Part shown: positions 27,410-36,638 of the stretch, piece after piece
How the letters are laid out: the number at the start of each line of letters is the position of its first letter
Position numbering within the stretch: the first letter of the stretch is position 1
Assembly: GCF_000820845.2 (NCBI RefSeq)
Contig: NZ_CBXV010000005.1
Span: 62,001 to 126,000 of the forward strand
Direction: 5' to 3'
Source of the DNA: Pyrinomonas methylaliphatogenes
Lineage (GTDB): Bacteria > Acidobacteriota > Blastocatellia > Pyrinomonadales > Pyrinomonadaceae
Length of the DNA: 64,000 bases
Made by a program: the position numbers and the translations under genes
The notes under the pieces: model-generated
Seen by the model: the letters and a program-made list of their open reading frames with translations, nothing else
Told to the model about the DNA's origin: nothing
The model's database searches: none

Positions 27410-28363
27410 ATGGCGATGTCTGCGGCCAAGGCGCTCGAGGCGCGAGAGTTGAAGGGAGATCTCACGATCAAGCTCGGGCGAAGACTCATCCAGCTCACCC
27501 ATCTCGATAAGATCTATTGGCCGGACGATGGCTATACGAAAGGCGATCTGCTTCGTTACTACTTCAAGGTCTCGAAATACATCTTGCCCTATTTGAGGGA
27601 TCGCCCGCTCATCCTGAAACGATATCCTGATGGCATCGAAGGGGAATCCTTCCATCAGCATGATGTTGACGAAGCGCCGGAAGATTTGCGCTTGGTTTCG
27701 ATCGAGATGGGTGATGGGCATAAGGTTGACTATCTCGTCGGCGGCGATCTGGCGACGCTGCTTTATACCGCGAATCTCGGCGCGATCGAATGTCATCCTT
27801 GGCACTCGCGCATCGATAATCTAGACCGCCCGGATTGGATCGTTTTCGATCTCGACCCTGGAGAAGGAGCGACCTTCGATCGCGTGTGCGAAGTGGCGCT
27901 CAAAGTGCGCGATCTTCTCGAGTCGGTAGGGCTCGCCTCTTATGCGAAGACCTCTGGATCGCGCGGCATACACGTCTTCGTGCCGCTCAGAGCTGAGCAC
28001 GACTACGATCAGGCAGCTCGTTTCGCGGCGCGGATCGCTTCCGCCGTCGCCCGCGAGAATCCGGCGATCGCTACGGTCGAACGTACTTTGCAGAGACGCC
28101 GTGCCGGGCAGATTTATGTGGACCATTTGCAGAACGCGCGCGGAAAATCTATCGTCGCTCCCTATTCCGTGCGCCCGCGTCCAGGAGCGACCGTCTCTAC
28201 ACCTCTCGAATGGCAAGAGGTGATAGATCGGAAGATCGGGCCGCAGGATTTTACGATCGAAACCGTATTGCAGCGAATATCGGAAAAGGGCGATCCGTTC
28301 AAACCTGTGCTTCGCCAAAAGCAGCGCCTTCGCCAAGCGATCAAAAAGATCGGGTCCATGTGA
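27410..28363 (+). CDS. LigD-type primase-polymerase (NHEJ PolDom)
   Basis: 317 aa archaeo-eukaryotic primase fold as in LigD polymerase domains, which fill gaps with ribonucleotides in bacterial end joining. Motifs: LTHLDKIYWPDDGYTKGDLL, RPLILKRYPDG, catalytic FDLDPGEGATF, KTSGSRGIHVFVPL and GKSIVAPYSVRPRPGATVSTP. No ligase or phosphoesterase domain is fused and no Ku gene is nearby, so partners would be elsewhere. ATG 27416 is an alternative start. Its last codons and stop are duplicated 73 bp downstream. Confidence 0.9.
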   Translation: MAMSAAKALEARELKGDLTIKLGRRLIQLTHLDKIYWPDDGYTKGDLLRYYFKVSKYILPYLRDRPLILKRYPDGIEGESFHQHDVDEAPEDLRLVSIEMGDGHKVDYLVGGDLATLLYTANLGAIECHPWHSRIDNLDRPDWIVFDLDPGEGATFDRVCEVALKVRDLLESVGLASYAKTSGSRGIHVFVPLRAEHDYDQAARFAARIASAVARENPAIATVERTLQRRRAGQIYVDHLQNARGKSIVAPYSVRPRPGATVSTPLEWQEVIDRKIGPQDFTIETVLQRISEKGDPFKPVLRQKQRLRQAIKKIGSM

Positions 28364-28437
28364 GCTTTCAGCATCCACCTCTATCTCTCTTGCTGCGCGT
28401 AACCGCAAGGCGCTCAAAAAAGATCGGGTTCATGTGA
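28331..28437. repeat. Duplicated 3' end of the polymerase gene with unique insert
   Basis: 28331-28363 (the last codons plus TGA) recurs at 28404-28437 with a few changes: both contain AAAAAGATCGGGT and end CATGTGA. The period is about 73 bp and the insert of 40 bp (28364-28403) is unrelated. No gene follows the second copy. Confidence 0.75.
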
Positions 28438-28525
28438 ACGATGGGGACCGATCTGACGAATCTGGCCGAGAACCCGCACCAAAGAGCATCGGACCAAGGC
28501 GCGCGGAAGACAGCGGAGGGGACCA

Positions 28526-28631
28526 CCTCTTGCTCCCTCATTTCGATTTGCGAAAAAGCACTCGCGGCACCACGTGCGGCAGTTGATGCGTTCGCCTCTT
28601 GCTTGCCCCTTCCTTTCGATCGGCGAAAAAG
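28526..28631. repeat. Degenerate direct-repeat pair
   Basis: CCTCTTGCT ... TTTCGAT..GCGAAAAAG occurs at 28526-28558 and 28595-28631, 69 bp apart, with small indels. It lies in the gene-free stretch 28438-28775 before the WYL regulator. Weaker than the other pairs. Confidence 0.45.
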
Positions 28632-28775
28632 GGTCTTGCCAAAACCGCGCTTCGGTAAGAAAATGGGCAACGATTGCGGGCCATCCCCACGATGGTTCCG
28701 CAGCGTTGACCGAAGAGTGGAAAGATCTCTTCACTTTAGCGCAGTTCGTTTACATCGATCCTCATCACATAAGTT

Positions 28776-29816
28776 ATGGCCGCTCATAATTCCCACCGTG
28801 GCGAATTAACTTATAGGTTGCTCGAGATCCCTCTGCTGCTCGCTGAGCGACGACTTTCGCAGCGCGAACTGGCCCGGGAATTGGGCGTCAGCCAGCGCAC
28901 CGTGAAACGGTGCATCGATGCTCTTTCGCTGACCTATCCGATAGAAGAGGAACGCGAAGGGCGCGAGGTCTATTACAGTCTGATGGGCGGGCGATTCGTC
29001 CCGCCTGAGTTCACTCCGGCTGAGTTAGGCGCGCTGCTGTTAGCCGAGGAGGCGCTCGGCGAGACGGGATTGACGGCGATCGACTCGCCCTTTGCCGCGC
29101 AGTTCGAGTCGTTGATGGCTAAGGTGAGAGCAGCGCTTCCGCCGGTCCTGCGCGAGCGCTTGGACCAGTTAGCGGCGGTCTTCGGTTCGGCCACTTCGCC
29201 AGCCAAGGATTTCGGTGCGCACGCGGAGAAGATCCGGCGCTTGGTGGAAGCGGCGGTGGAGCGTCGGCGCGTGCGCATGCACTACCATGCGTTGACGAGC
29301 GACCGGGTGACCCAACGGCTCTTCGATCCGTACGTGATCTATTACGATCCGGACGGGGCGACGCTCAAGGTGATCGGGCGCGATCACCATCGCGGCGGGA
29401 TCATCCCATTTTCGATCGACCGCATCCGCCGTTTGCGTTTGACGAACGCGAAGTTCGAACGCCCGGCGGATTTCGATTTGCGGGAGTTTCTCGCCGAGAA
29501 CTGTTTCAACGGGATTCATGGCGAGCCGATCACGGTGCGCCTGAGGGCGCGCGGGGTGACGGCGCGCATCTTCGCCGAGCGGGTGTTCCACCGAACGCAG
29601 CGAATCATCGCGCGCAAGCCGTCTGAGGGGGAGAAACTCGAGGAGATAGAGATCGAAATGCGGGTTGCGCGCGGGCGCGGGCTGGCGAGATTCATCTTGA
29701 GCTGGAGCCCGGATGTCGAAGTCCTCGCGCCCGAGGAGTTGAGGCGGGAGATCGCCGAGGCATACGAGCGGGCTCTGGGCCGATACAAAACCAAAGTCGA
29801 AAAGACTGAGGTGTGA
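28776..29816 (+). CDS. WYL-domain transcriptional regulator
   Basis: 346 aa. An N-terminal winged helix-turn-helix (LSQRELARELGVSQRTVKRC, residues about 28-47) is followed by a WYL domain at about 155-250 (RVRMHYHALTSDRVTQRLFD then PYVIYYDPD, LKVIGRDHH, FSIDRIRRLRL) and a WYL C-terminal extension. Members bind ligands or nucleic acid and often regulate defence loci. It lies about 600 bp before cas3 on the same strand, so control of the CRISPR genes is a reasonable inference. Its last codons are part of a downstream repeat set. Confidence 0.88.
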   Translation: MAAHNSHRGELTYRLLEIPLLLAERRLSQRELARELGVSQRTVKRCIDALSLTYPIEEEREGREVYYSLMGGRFVPPEFTPAELGALLLAEEALGETGLTAIDSPFAAQFESLMAKVRAALPPVLRERLDQLAAVFGSATSPAKDFGAHAEKIRRLVEAAVERRRVRMHYHALTSDRVTQRLFDPYVIYYDPDGATLKVIGRDHHRGGIIPFSIDRIRRLRLTNAKFERPADFDLREFLAENCFNGIHGEPITVRLRARGVTARIFAERVFHRTQRIIARKPSEGEKLEEIEIEMRVARGRGLARFILSWSPDVEVLAPEELRREIAEAYERALGRYKTKVEKTEV

Positions 29817-29992
29817 GGTCTGTTGACCAAAGCGATTAGATCATTCTCAACAGGCGATCAGCGGGCCGTAGAGCTGGCTGCGCTGCGCGACGCCGGGTTG
29901 ACCAAAGCGACTAGATCATTCTCAACGGGCGATTGACGCTCTATGGTCGAAAAGGCTGAGGTGCGAGGGCTGTTGACTAAGGCCGGATTAAC
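29796..29992. repeat. Three-copy direct-repeat set, 75-bp period
   Basis: GTTGACCAAAGCGA-type 37-bp copies at 29822-29858 and 29897-29933 differ at two positions and are 75 bp apart; a partial third starts at 29972. The 5' flank of copy 1 (29796-29827, the WYL gene end) recurs at 29946-29977, 150 bp on (two periods). The insert 29859-29896 is 38 bp and unrelated. Confidence 0.8.
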
Positions 29993-30084
29993 CGAAAAGG
30001 AATAGTGGGCAAGTAGAACTAAAGCACATCATCGGTGGATGAAAGCAACCTACTTGCTTATCGCTGAAAACAGAAGCCCTGCAG

Positions 30085-30180
30085 AGACGACGCAGATCTT
30101 GAATGGGGCGTTTGGCCGCGGACGTGCCGCTGCTCGCAGGGAAGTTTTACATGTGAAGACAACTCGGGTCTTGAATCAGG
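30085..30180. repeat. Weak direct-repeat pair before cas3
   Basis: 24-bp copies at 30085-30108 and 30157-30180, exactly 72 bp apart, share TCTTGAAT and flanking bases but differ at about six positions. This gap (29817-30410) has no gene; the cas3 promoter should lie in its last 200 bp, but I could not choose one. Confidence 0.35.
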
Positions 30181-30410
30181 AATGGCAAGCATCTTCTTGC
30201 GACAGCCAAAAGCGGCTTCTAGAAGCCGAAAGGTTAACAAGTGAAAATGTTGGGAAAGTTGACCGTACTTGTCGGTGGTCGGGTCTATCCTCTTAGTCGT
30301 GCAAAGCCCCAGTGTGACGTCCAGTGGGAGTGATGGGTGGCGATATCGCTGATAAATAGGATAGCAATCGAAAGCGAGAGTAAACGAAATGGTGGAGGGG
30401 AGCGGAAAAC

Positions 30411-33098
30411 ATGACCCAACCAGAATTTGATCGAATCTTTAAAGCCCTGACTGGTTACAACCCGCTTTCTTGGCAAAAACGGCTTTACGAAAAGCTGCTC
30501 TCGGGCGATGTCCCAGCCTCGATCGATTTGCCGACCGGAATCGGTAAGACTTCGATCATCGTAATTTGGCTGATTGCTTTTGCCGTGCAGGCAATTACGC
30601 GCAAAGCCCCGTGCTTGCCGCGCAGGTTGATATACATCGTTAATCGCCGCACCGTCGTGGATCAAGCTACGCAAATTGCGGAGAAGATCCGAAAGCGGTT
30701 GCTTGGCCAAGAGGAGGTCAGCCCAGATGAACGGGCAGTCCTTGATTTCCTAAAAGCAGCTTTGCAGCAAGTCGCCGCGATAGAAAAAGAACTGCCGCTT
30801 GCTATTAGCACTCTCCGAGGCGAACTCGCCGATAATGAGGAGTGGAAAGCCGATCCTACTCGTCCCGCCATCATCATCGGCACCGTAGATATGATCGGAA
30901 GCAAGCTGCTCTTTTCTGGATATGGCGATAGCTACCGGATGCGGCCTCACCACGCCGGACTGATTGGCCAGGATGCAATCATCATTCACGATGAAGCTCA
31001 TCTAACACCTGCCTTCAGTGAATTGCTTTGCGCAGTAAAAGCAGAACAGCTACGGAGCAACGAACCTAGACCCATAAGGATTATTGAGCTTTCTGCCACA
31101 CAGAGAAAAACGCAAGGCGAAAAGTTCTGTCTTGAGGAAGAAGATTCGCAAGACGACTTTGTGCAAACGAGGCTGAATGCCGAGAAGACCCTTCACATTC
31201 ATAGGGTAGAGCGGGGAAAGCTCGTTGAGAACATCGTCGAGCGCGCGAAAGACTATCAATCTCACCGAAGCAAGATCCTAATTTATGTCCATTCACCGGA
31301 ACAAGCAAAAGAGATAGCGAGCAAGTTGAAAAGAGCACTTGGCCGAAGCGGCGGCGATCGAGTGGCACTGCTCACCGGAACCATTCGAGGCTACGAAAGG
31401 GACCAGCTCCTGCAAAACAATCGTGTGTTCCGGAACTTCATGGATGCACAGAGCCAGATCGAAGAGACGCTTTATCTGGTCTGCACCTCCGCGGGCGAAG
31501 TTGGAGTTGATTTGTACGCGCATCACTTGATCTGCGATGCGACGACATTGGAGTCATTGATTCAGCGGTTGGGGCGAGTCAATCGCGATGGGCAGCATCA
31601 AGCTCACATTGATCTGTTCGTGGAAGAAGAAGAAACACAAGGACCATATCTTGCGACCGTGGAGCTTTTGGAAAAGAGGTTACCCAAAAAAGGCGACGGC
31701 TTCGATGTCAGCCCGCGGGCCTTGATGGAGTTGCTGAACGGACTGAACGATCTAGAGAAAGAAGAGGTCTTTTCGCCCGAGCCCAAGATCATTCCCGTCA
31801 CGGACCTTTTGCTGGATGCGTGGGCAATGACCAGCATCCGCGAAGAATTGCCTGGCCGCCCATCTGTCGCAGCTTATCTTCATGGGATAGAAGCAGCTCC
31901 ACCCGAGACTTACCTGGTTTGGCGTTCCGAAGTGAGATTTCTAGCTGAGAGCGAGATCTCGGAAGACGATATAGGCGAATGGTTCCAGCATTGTCGCATC
32001 GAAAGTCGCGAGCGTTTGCGCGACCTTAGCGATCGGGTGTTCAAAGAGCTGAAGAAGCTCGCCGAGCGTCACAAGGAAGCAGACCTGCCGGTACTCATCA
32101 TTGACGATCGCGGCGAAGCAAAAAGGAGTTCTTTACAAGAGTTGGTGCAAGGAACCGAAGAGGCTATTCGTTTTCGTACGATTGTATTACCAGCAGAGGC
32201 TGGCGGATTGACCGAAGAAGGAATTCTCGATGGTAACGCAGAGCCGAGAAATGGCTTAGATATTCTAGGTCACGACGGAAAATCCCTTCGGTTGATCGTT
32301 GAGGGCGCTGGAGAAATATACCGATACCGCGAGCTAAGCAGTGGAGAAGAGTACACCGAACTGGATGATGAGTATAAATCGATCAACAAAGCAGTACGGC
32401 AAATCTCCAAAAATCTCAGCAAATCAGTTTCTCTTATTCTTCCACTGCGACTTCCGGTCGAAGGAGACGAAGAAGCCACAGCTCGCTACCTGGTATTATT
32501 GGCGGAAGCCAAGCAGGCGGCTACAGACGACCCCGAGTTGGCGAGTTACGAATCTGCCCCAAGGCTCAAAGACCACTTGGAAGTTGCCGCTGAAGTCGCT
32601 AGTCAGATTACCGAAAGCTTGGGGCTGAGTGACTCATTAAAAAAAGCGGTCATAGAAGCGGCGAGGCTTCATGACCTTGGCAAGAATAGAAAATGCTGGC
32701 AGTCAGCGGTTTTCAATGATAATCCAGACGATCCTTGGGCAAAATCTGGATCTCAAGGCATGGATTGGCGACGGCTCGCGGGCTATCGCCACGAATTCGG
32801 CTCCCTACTGGACGCTAAGGAAAAGATAAGGGACCATGAGGAGCGCGATCTCATCCTTCATCTCATTGCCGCTCACCATGGTCGCGCCCGACCACATTTC
32901 GAGCCTGACGCCTGGGATATGGAACGCCACACAACCACCGAAAACGAAGATGAGGCTCACGAAGTCATGCGCCGATATGCGCGTTTGCAACAGCGCTTCG
33001 GGCGATGGGGACTTGCTTGGTTGGAGTCGCTGGTTCGCTGCGCCGACGTTGTTGCCTCGCGGCAAGCAGCACAACAGGAGGACAGGGGAGATGAGTAA
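30411..33098 (+). CDS. cas3: Cas3 helicase-nuclease, type I-G (I-U)
   Basis: Shreds target DNA after Cascade recruitment. 895 aa. Helicase first: Walker A LPTGIGKTSI at about 43-52, DEAH box in IIHDEAHL, SAT motif ELSAT, TSAGEVGVDL and QRLGRVNRDGQ. The HD nuclease is at the C-terminus, with His754-Asp755 in ARLHDLGKNRKCWQ and AAHHGRARPHF after it. The helicase-then-HD order is that of type I-U/I-G Cas3, the reverse of the common order. First gene of the operon; its stop overlaps the next start by 8 bp. Confidence 0.95.
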   Translation: MTQPEFDRIFKALTGYNPLSWQKRLYEKLLSGDVPASIDLPTGIGKTSIIVIWLIAFAVQAITRKAPCLPRRLIYIVNRRTVVDQATQIAEKIRKRLLGQEEVSPDERAVLDFLKAALQQVAAIEKELPLAISTLRGELADNEEWKADPTRPAIIIGTVDMIGSKLLFSGYGDSYRMRPHHAGLIGQDAIIIHDEAHLTPAFSELLCAVKAEQLRSNEPRPIRIIELSATQRKTQGEKFCLEEEDSQDDFVQTRLNAEKTLHIHRVERGKLVENIVERAKDYQSHRSKILIYVHSPEQAKEIASKLKRALGRSGGDRVALLTGTIRGYERDQLLQNNRVFRNFMDAQSQIEETLYLVCTSAGEVGVDLYAHHLICDATTLESLIQRLGRVNRDGQHQAHIDLFVEEEETQGPYLATVELLEKRLPKKGDGFDVSPRALMELLNGLNDLEKEEVFSPEPKIIPVTDLLLDAWAMTSIREELPGRPSVAAYLHGIEAAPPETYLVWRSEVRFLAESEISEDDIGEWFQHCRIESRERLRDLSDRVFKELKKLAERHKEADLPVLIIDDRGEAKRSSLQELVQGTEEAIRFRTIVLPAEAGGLTEEGILDGNAEPRNGLDILGHDGKSLRLIVEGAGEIYRYRELSSGEEYTELDDEYKSINKAVRQISKNLSKSVSLILPLRLPVEGDEEATARYLVLLAEAKQAATDDPELASYESAPRLKDHLEVAAEVASQITESLGLSDSLKKAVIEAARLHDLGKNRKCWQSAVFNDNPDDPWAKSGSQGMDWRRLAGYRHEFGSLLDAKEKIRDHEERDLILHLIAAHHGRARPHFEPDAWDMERHTTTENEDEAHEVMRRYARLQQRFGRWGLAWLESLVRCADVVASRQAAQQEDRGDE

Positions 33099-34005
33099 CC
33101 AGCTCGGCTTTGCGGTCAACGTTGATATCTTAAACCCAGGTCAGTTTTTTGCCTGTTGCGGACTATTGGAGCTTGCTCATCGGTTATGGCCTGGAATCGA
33201 AGGTCATTTTGAGGCTCGGGGAAGCCAGGCCAGCTTTATAGTCCAGGCTCCTACTAGTGATGGATTGAAATGTCTACTAGATCATTTATGCCGGTGTGAT
33301 ATCTCCGGATTAACCGAAGAAGAGCAACAGGAAAGGCGCCAATTAGAAGAACGAAAAAGGCAAAATAGGTTGTCAGATACTGAGGAGGAGCGCCGAAAAG
33401 AACTAGGAAGACAGGCTAGAGAGGGAAAACTTTACCTAAAAGATCCTTTCCACTTAACATTGGATTGGTGGCAAACGGAAAGCGAAGATGTCTCTCCCAA
33501 AACCTGGGCAGGCCGCCAAGAGATTCACAAAATAGCACGCGCAGCGCAAGAGGCACTTTGTGAAGCCCTATGCAACAACCTAAATTTGTCCAATCTGCTT
33601 GATTACGGTTGCGTTCTAAGAACGCCATCTGAGTACGCTCAAGAAACCCGCGGTACAGCGAAGCCTGTAGAACCCTTTTGCTTTGATGCCAGAAGGTATG
33701 TGCATGCATTAAAAGTAGGTTTTTCTCTGGATCTTCAAGATGCGGAGATCGTAGCTTATCCAGCAGTTGAATTGCTCGCATTGATCGGTCTCCAAAGATT
33801 TCGCCCTGTACCCTCGAGCGAAAGGTGGTCGCTTGAGTACACCGCTTGGTTCCAACCGCTCAGTGCAGTTGTTGCGGCGGCTGTTGTCAGCGGGGCTATC
33901 CCGTTGGCGCAGTCTAAAAAGTACCGATTCCGATTGCTGTTTCGTGATGATCAGAAGCGCTACAAGGCTTTTGGTCGAGCATCGAAAATCTACTCAATTC
34001 AATAG
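33091..34005 (+). CDS. csb3: Csb3 / Cas8-like subunit, type I-G
   Basis: 304 aa from ATG 33091, overlapping the end of cas3 (ATGAGTAA). It begins with FAVNVDILNPGQFFACCGLL, a hallmark of Csb3-type subunits of I-U/I-G systems, thought to fill the large-subunit place. A charged Glu/Arg-rich helix (EEEQQERRQLEERKR) lies at about 73-105. No nuclease motif seen. Followed 11 bp later by csb1. Confidence 0.85.
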   Translation: MSNQLGFAVNVDILNPGQFFACCGLLELAHRLWPGIEGHFEARGSQASFIVQAPTSDGLKCLLDHLCRCDISGLTEEEQQERRQLEERKRQNRLSDTEEERRKELGRQAREGKLYLKDPFHLTLDWWQTESEDVSPKTWAGRQEIHKIARAAQEALCEALCNNLNLSNLLDYGCVLRTPSEYAQETRGTAKPVEPFCFDARRYVHALKVGFSLDLQDAEIVAYPAVELLALIGLQRFRPVPSSERWSLEYTAWFQPLSAVVAAAVVSGAIPLAQSKKYRFRLLFRDDQKRYKAFGRASKIYSIQ

Positions 34006-34016
34006 GAGGTCAAACC

Positions 34017-35150
34017 ATGAACGATTTACTGACAAAATATGACGAGTGGCTTAACGATGGCAGCGAGGTCGCGGCACTAGTCTTGCGCCAGTGGCTCATG
34101 CCTGTCGAGGGCAGAGATGCGGTGATCTTCCCGCCGACCTATGCCAAACCCGAAAGAGTCAAGGAAGAAGATTGGCTCGGGTACAACATTGACCGCTTCT
34201 CCGATGGCACGAGCGTCTGCCAGATTGATAGCGTCGGTTCGCAGGCGAACAGGATCGAACCGATTTTCAAAAGGACTCCATATAGCAGTCTTGTGCCACA
34301 AATCACCATCCGAGCAGGCGGAAAAGAGATCAACCTGCTTGATGCGGGGCAACGAGCTGCTGACGCCATCGTGAGGTTTTCGACCCTTGCAGATGAACTC
34401 AGGTCGGCTTTCAAAACTTGGCAGGACGACGGAAACGCCGAACCGCTCGCCAAAATAGCGCCTACTTCCATCGTCTTCGGTAGCTGGGACTCACGCGAGA
34501 CACAGGCAAAGCTTCCTCGCGTCTTTCGTTCCGTCATTCGTGCATTCAACGTTGAAGTTCTCCATCGTTCAGCGCAATACATCCCACCGATTGACTATGT
34601 AGTGGAAAATCTGGTTGATGCTTCCACGGATCAGAAAAGATTATCCGAACTCGGTTTTAGCCACGCTCCGGCACCGTGGACGCATGGCGGAGTGATCGCC
34701 AAAGGTGGGATCCGTCGGGATGCAACATTGAATCTTGTTGCTATCCGAACTTTAGGGACTGGCTCAAATGGGAATCCGCTCAAGTTGAGAAGGTATATCT
34801 TCGGTCTTGCTTTGGTGGGTCTTACTGCACCCCAGGACTTCAATCTGCGCGAAGGTTGTCAACTGGTCCTTGACCAAGAAAATCCCTCTGAATGTTCTCT
34901 TGTTCGGTTCAATGGTTCGCGAGAGGAATTTAAACTCTCTCACGAAGATGCACTTCGCTACGCTCAAGAAGCAGCGAAAGATTTCGGGGTTGGGCAGAAT
35001 AAGACCGGGGAGTTCAGCCCAGAATTGGCAAAAAAGCAATTGGCAAAAACAAAGGAAGATCGTAAAGCCGGACAGCGAAAAAGCACTGCAACCTCAGCCG
35101 AAGCCACTTCCGATCAACAACAAACATCCGGAGGAAATAACAATGGCTGA
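34017..35150 (+). CDS. csb1: Csb1 (Cas7 backbone), type I-G
   Basis: 377 aa RAMP protein expected to coat the crRNA in the I-G Cascade. Family features include VIFPPTYA, SIVFGSWDSRET and IPPIDYV, and a basic, Gln/Lys-rich C-terminal tail. Start ATG follows GGAGG. Its stop overlaps the csb2 start (ATGGCTGA). Confidence 0.9.
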   Translation: MNDLLTKYDEWLNDGSEVAALVLRQWLMPVEGRDAVIFPPTYAKPERVKEEDWLGYNIDRFSDGTSVCQIDSVGSQANRIEPIFKRTPYSSLVPQITIRAGGKEINLLDAGQRAADAIVRFSTLADELRSAFKTWQDDGNAEPLAKIAPTSIVFGSWDSRETQAKLPRVFRSVIRAFNVEVLHRSAQYIPPIDYVVENLVDASTDQKRLSELGFSHAPAPWTHGGVIAKGGIRRDATLNLVAIRTLGTGSNGNPLKLRRYIFGLALVGLTAPQDFNLREGCQLVLDQENPSECSLVRFNGSREEFKLSHEDALRYAQEAAKDFGVGQNKTGEFSPELAKKQLAKTKEDRKAGQRKSTATSAEATSDQQQTSGGNNNG

Positions 35151-36585
35151 ATACTTATGCATCTCCGTTACCTTCCTCGACGATTTGTTTCACGGGAAGG
35201 TGAGCGACGAGGAGCCGGAGTGGCCGCCATCGCCCTGGAGATTATTCCAGGCGTTCGTAGCCGGCGCGCTGACAGGTTGTCGCAAGAACGGTTGGCCCGA
35301 CGAGAGGGCGGAAGCGTTGTGCTGGCTCGAAAAGCAACAGCCGCCGCAGATCATCGCTCCCGAGGCGATTGAATCTACGCCCTACACGCTCTTTGTTCCA
35401 AACAACGACAGCGATAGAGAACCTGAGCGAGGAAAGCGTCTTACATCGAAGATGGTCCGTCCGCACCGGATGATCAACGGGCAAACGTTGCACTACGTGT
35501 GGAGGATTAATGATGAAGAATTGAGATCCGCTCAGCAGCATGTGAATGTTCTCATTCGAGAAGCGCGACACATTCTCACTCTCGGATGGGGAATAGATCA
35601 AGTTGCGTGCAGCGGAAAAATCCTAAGCGAAAAGGAAGCCACTCAACTGAATGGGATTCGCTGGGTGCCATATCCTGAAGTGTGGATACCACAAAAAGTA
35701 CGCCGAGTCCCTATCGAAGGATCCCTCGATGATCTCTTGCAGTGCTACGAGACATTCTGCAGGAGCGTAGGAGAACAGTACCGTGCGCGTCAAGAACCGA
35801 TCGCTTTTCGGGAAGTTGCTTACTTGACAGTTACAGAAACTCCACCAAGATCCTATGCATATTTTGAATTGCGGCACTACGATGGCGACAGGTTTGCGGT
35901 CTTTCGCCAGGTAGATGCGGTCAAAGTGGCGGCTATGCTTCGCCATCTCGCTTGCGAAGAAGCCAAGCGCGATTCTCATCCGTTTCCCGGTAGCTCCGAT
36001 CGTTATGTGGCCGGCCACACGATGAACAAAGACGACACCTCGCCGCGCTTTTCTTATCTTCCGCTGCCTACGGTGGGTCATCCTCACGCTGATGGAATGA
36101 TTCGACGGGTAGTCATAGCTGAACCCTTTGGCGGAGATGGGCGTCATGCGCAATGGGCTGCGCGACGGTTACAAGGCTGTTCTCTTACAGATGATACGGG
36201 CAGTGAGCGAGCGGTCCTGTTTCGCGCCAGAGAGGATCATGTTTTGCGCTGCTACCTTGGCCCATCGCGATTTTGGTCGAGCATCACTCCGGTCATCCTG
36301 CCAGGCTTCGATGATGGGAAGTATAAGAAGGCCGAACGACTTCTGCTGAAGGCCATCGAGCAAGCCGGCATACCTATAGGAGCAGTAGAAGACGCCATTC
36401 TTCGCAAAGCGCCGTTCTGGTCCGGATCGCAGCATCCGAGCCACTATCACAGGCCGGATTATTTGCGCAATTACTCGGCCTGGCATGTGCATGTGAGGTT
36501 CAAAGGCGATTTTCGCGGCCCAATTGCTTTGGGCCCAGGCCGACATTGTGGATTGGGTCTGTTGGTAAGCGAGAGAGTAGAGTGA
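35143..36585 (+). CDS. csb2: Csb2 (Cas5-Cas6 fusion), type I-G
   Basis: 480 aa from ATG 35143 (GGAGG eight bases upstream; the longer open frame upstream belongs to csb1). The N-terminal Cas5-like part has FLDDLFHG and WPPSPWRLFQAFVAGA. The C-terminal Cas6-like part has FSYLPLPTVGHPHADGMIRR, SITPVILPGF and the glycine-rich end GPIALGPGRHCGLGLLV. Complete, so the following gene is an extra copy of the second half rather than its lost part. Confidence 0.9.
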   Translation: MAEYLCISVTFLDDLFHGKVSDEEPEWPPSPWRLFQAFVAGALTGCRKNGWPDERAEALCWLEKQQPPQIIAPEAIESTPYTLFVPNNDSDREPERGKRLTSKMVRPHRMINGQTLHYVWRINDEELRSAQQHVNVLIREARHILTLGWGIDQVACSGKILSEKEATQLNGIRWVPYPEVWIPQKVRRVPIEGSLDDLLQCYETFCRSVGEQYRARQEPIAFREVAYLTVTETPPRSYAYFELRHYDGDRFAVFRQVDAVKVAAMLRHLACEEAKRDSHPFPGSSDRYVAGHTMNKDDTSPRFSYLPLPTVGHPHADGMIRRVVIAEPFGGDGRHAQWAARRLQGCSLTDDTGSERAVLFRAREDHVLRCYLGPSRFWSSITPVILPGFDDGKYKKAERLLLKAIEQAGIPIGAVEDAILRKAPFWSGSQHPSHYHRPDYLRNYSAWHVHVRFKGDFRGPIALGPGRHCGLGLLVSERVE

Positions 36586-36638
36586 AATAGCCGAGTGATG
36601 TTAGAAAGGAGCTTTTATCGAAAAGCGGGTGAGATTCT

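Noticed and set aside
34807-35142. 112-residue N-terminal extension of csb2
   Set aside because: It lies within csb1 in another frame; the ATG at 35143 with GGAGG upstream gives the normal Csb2 start.
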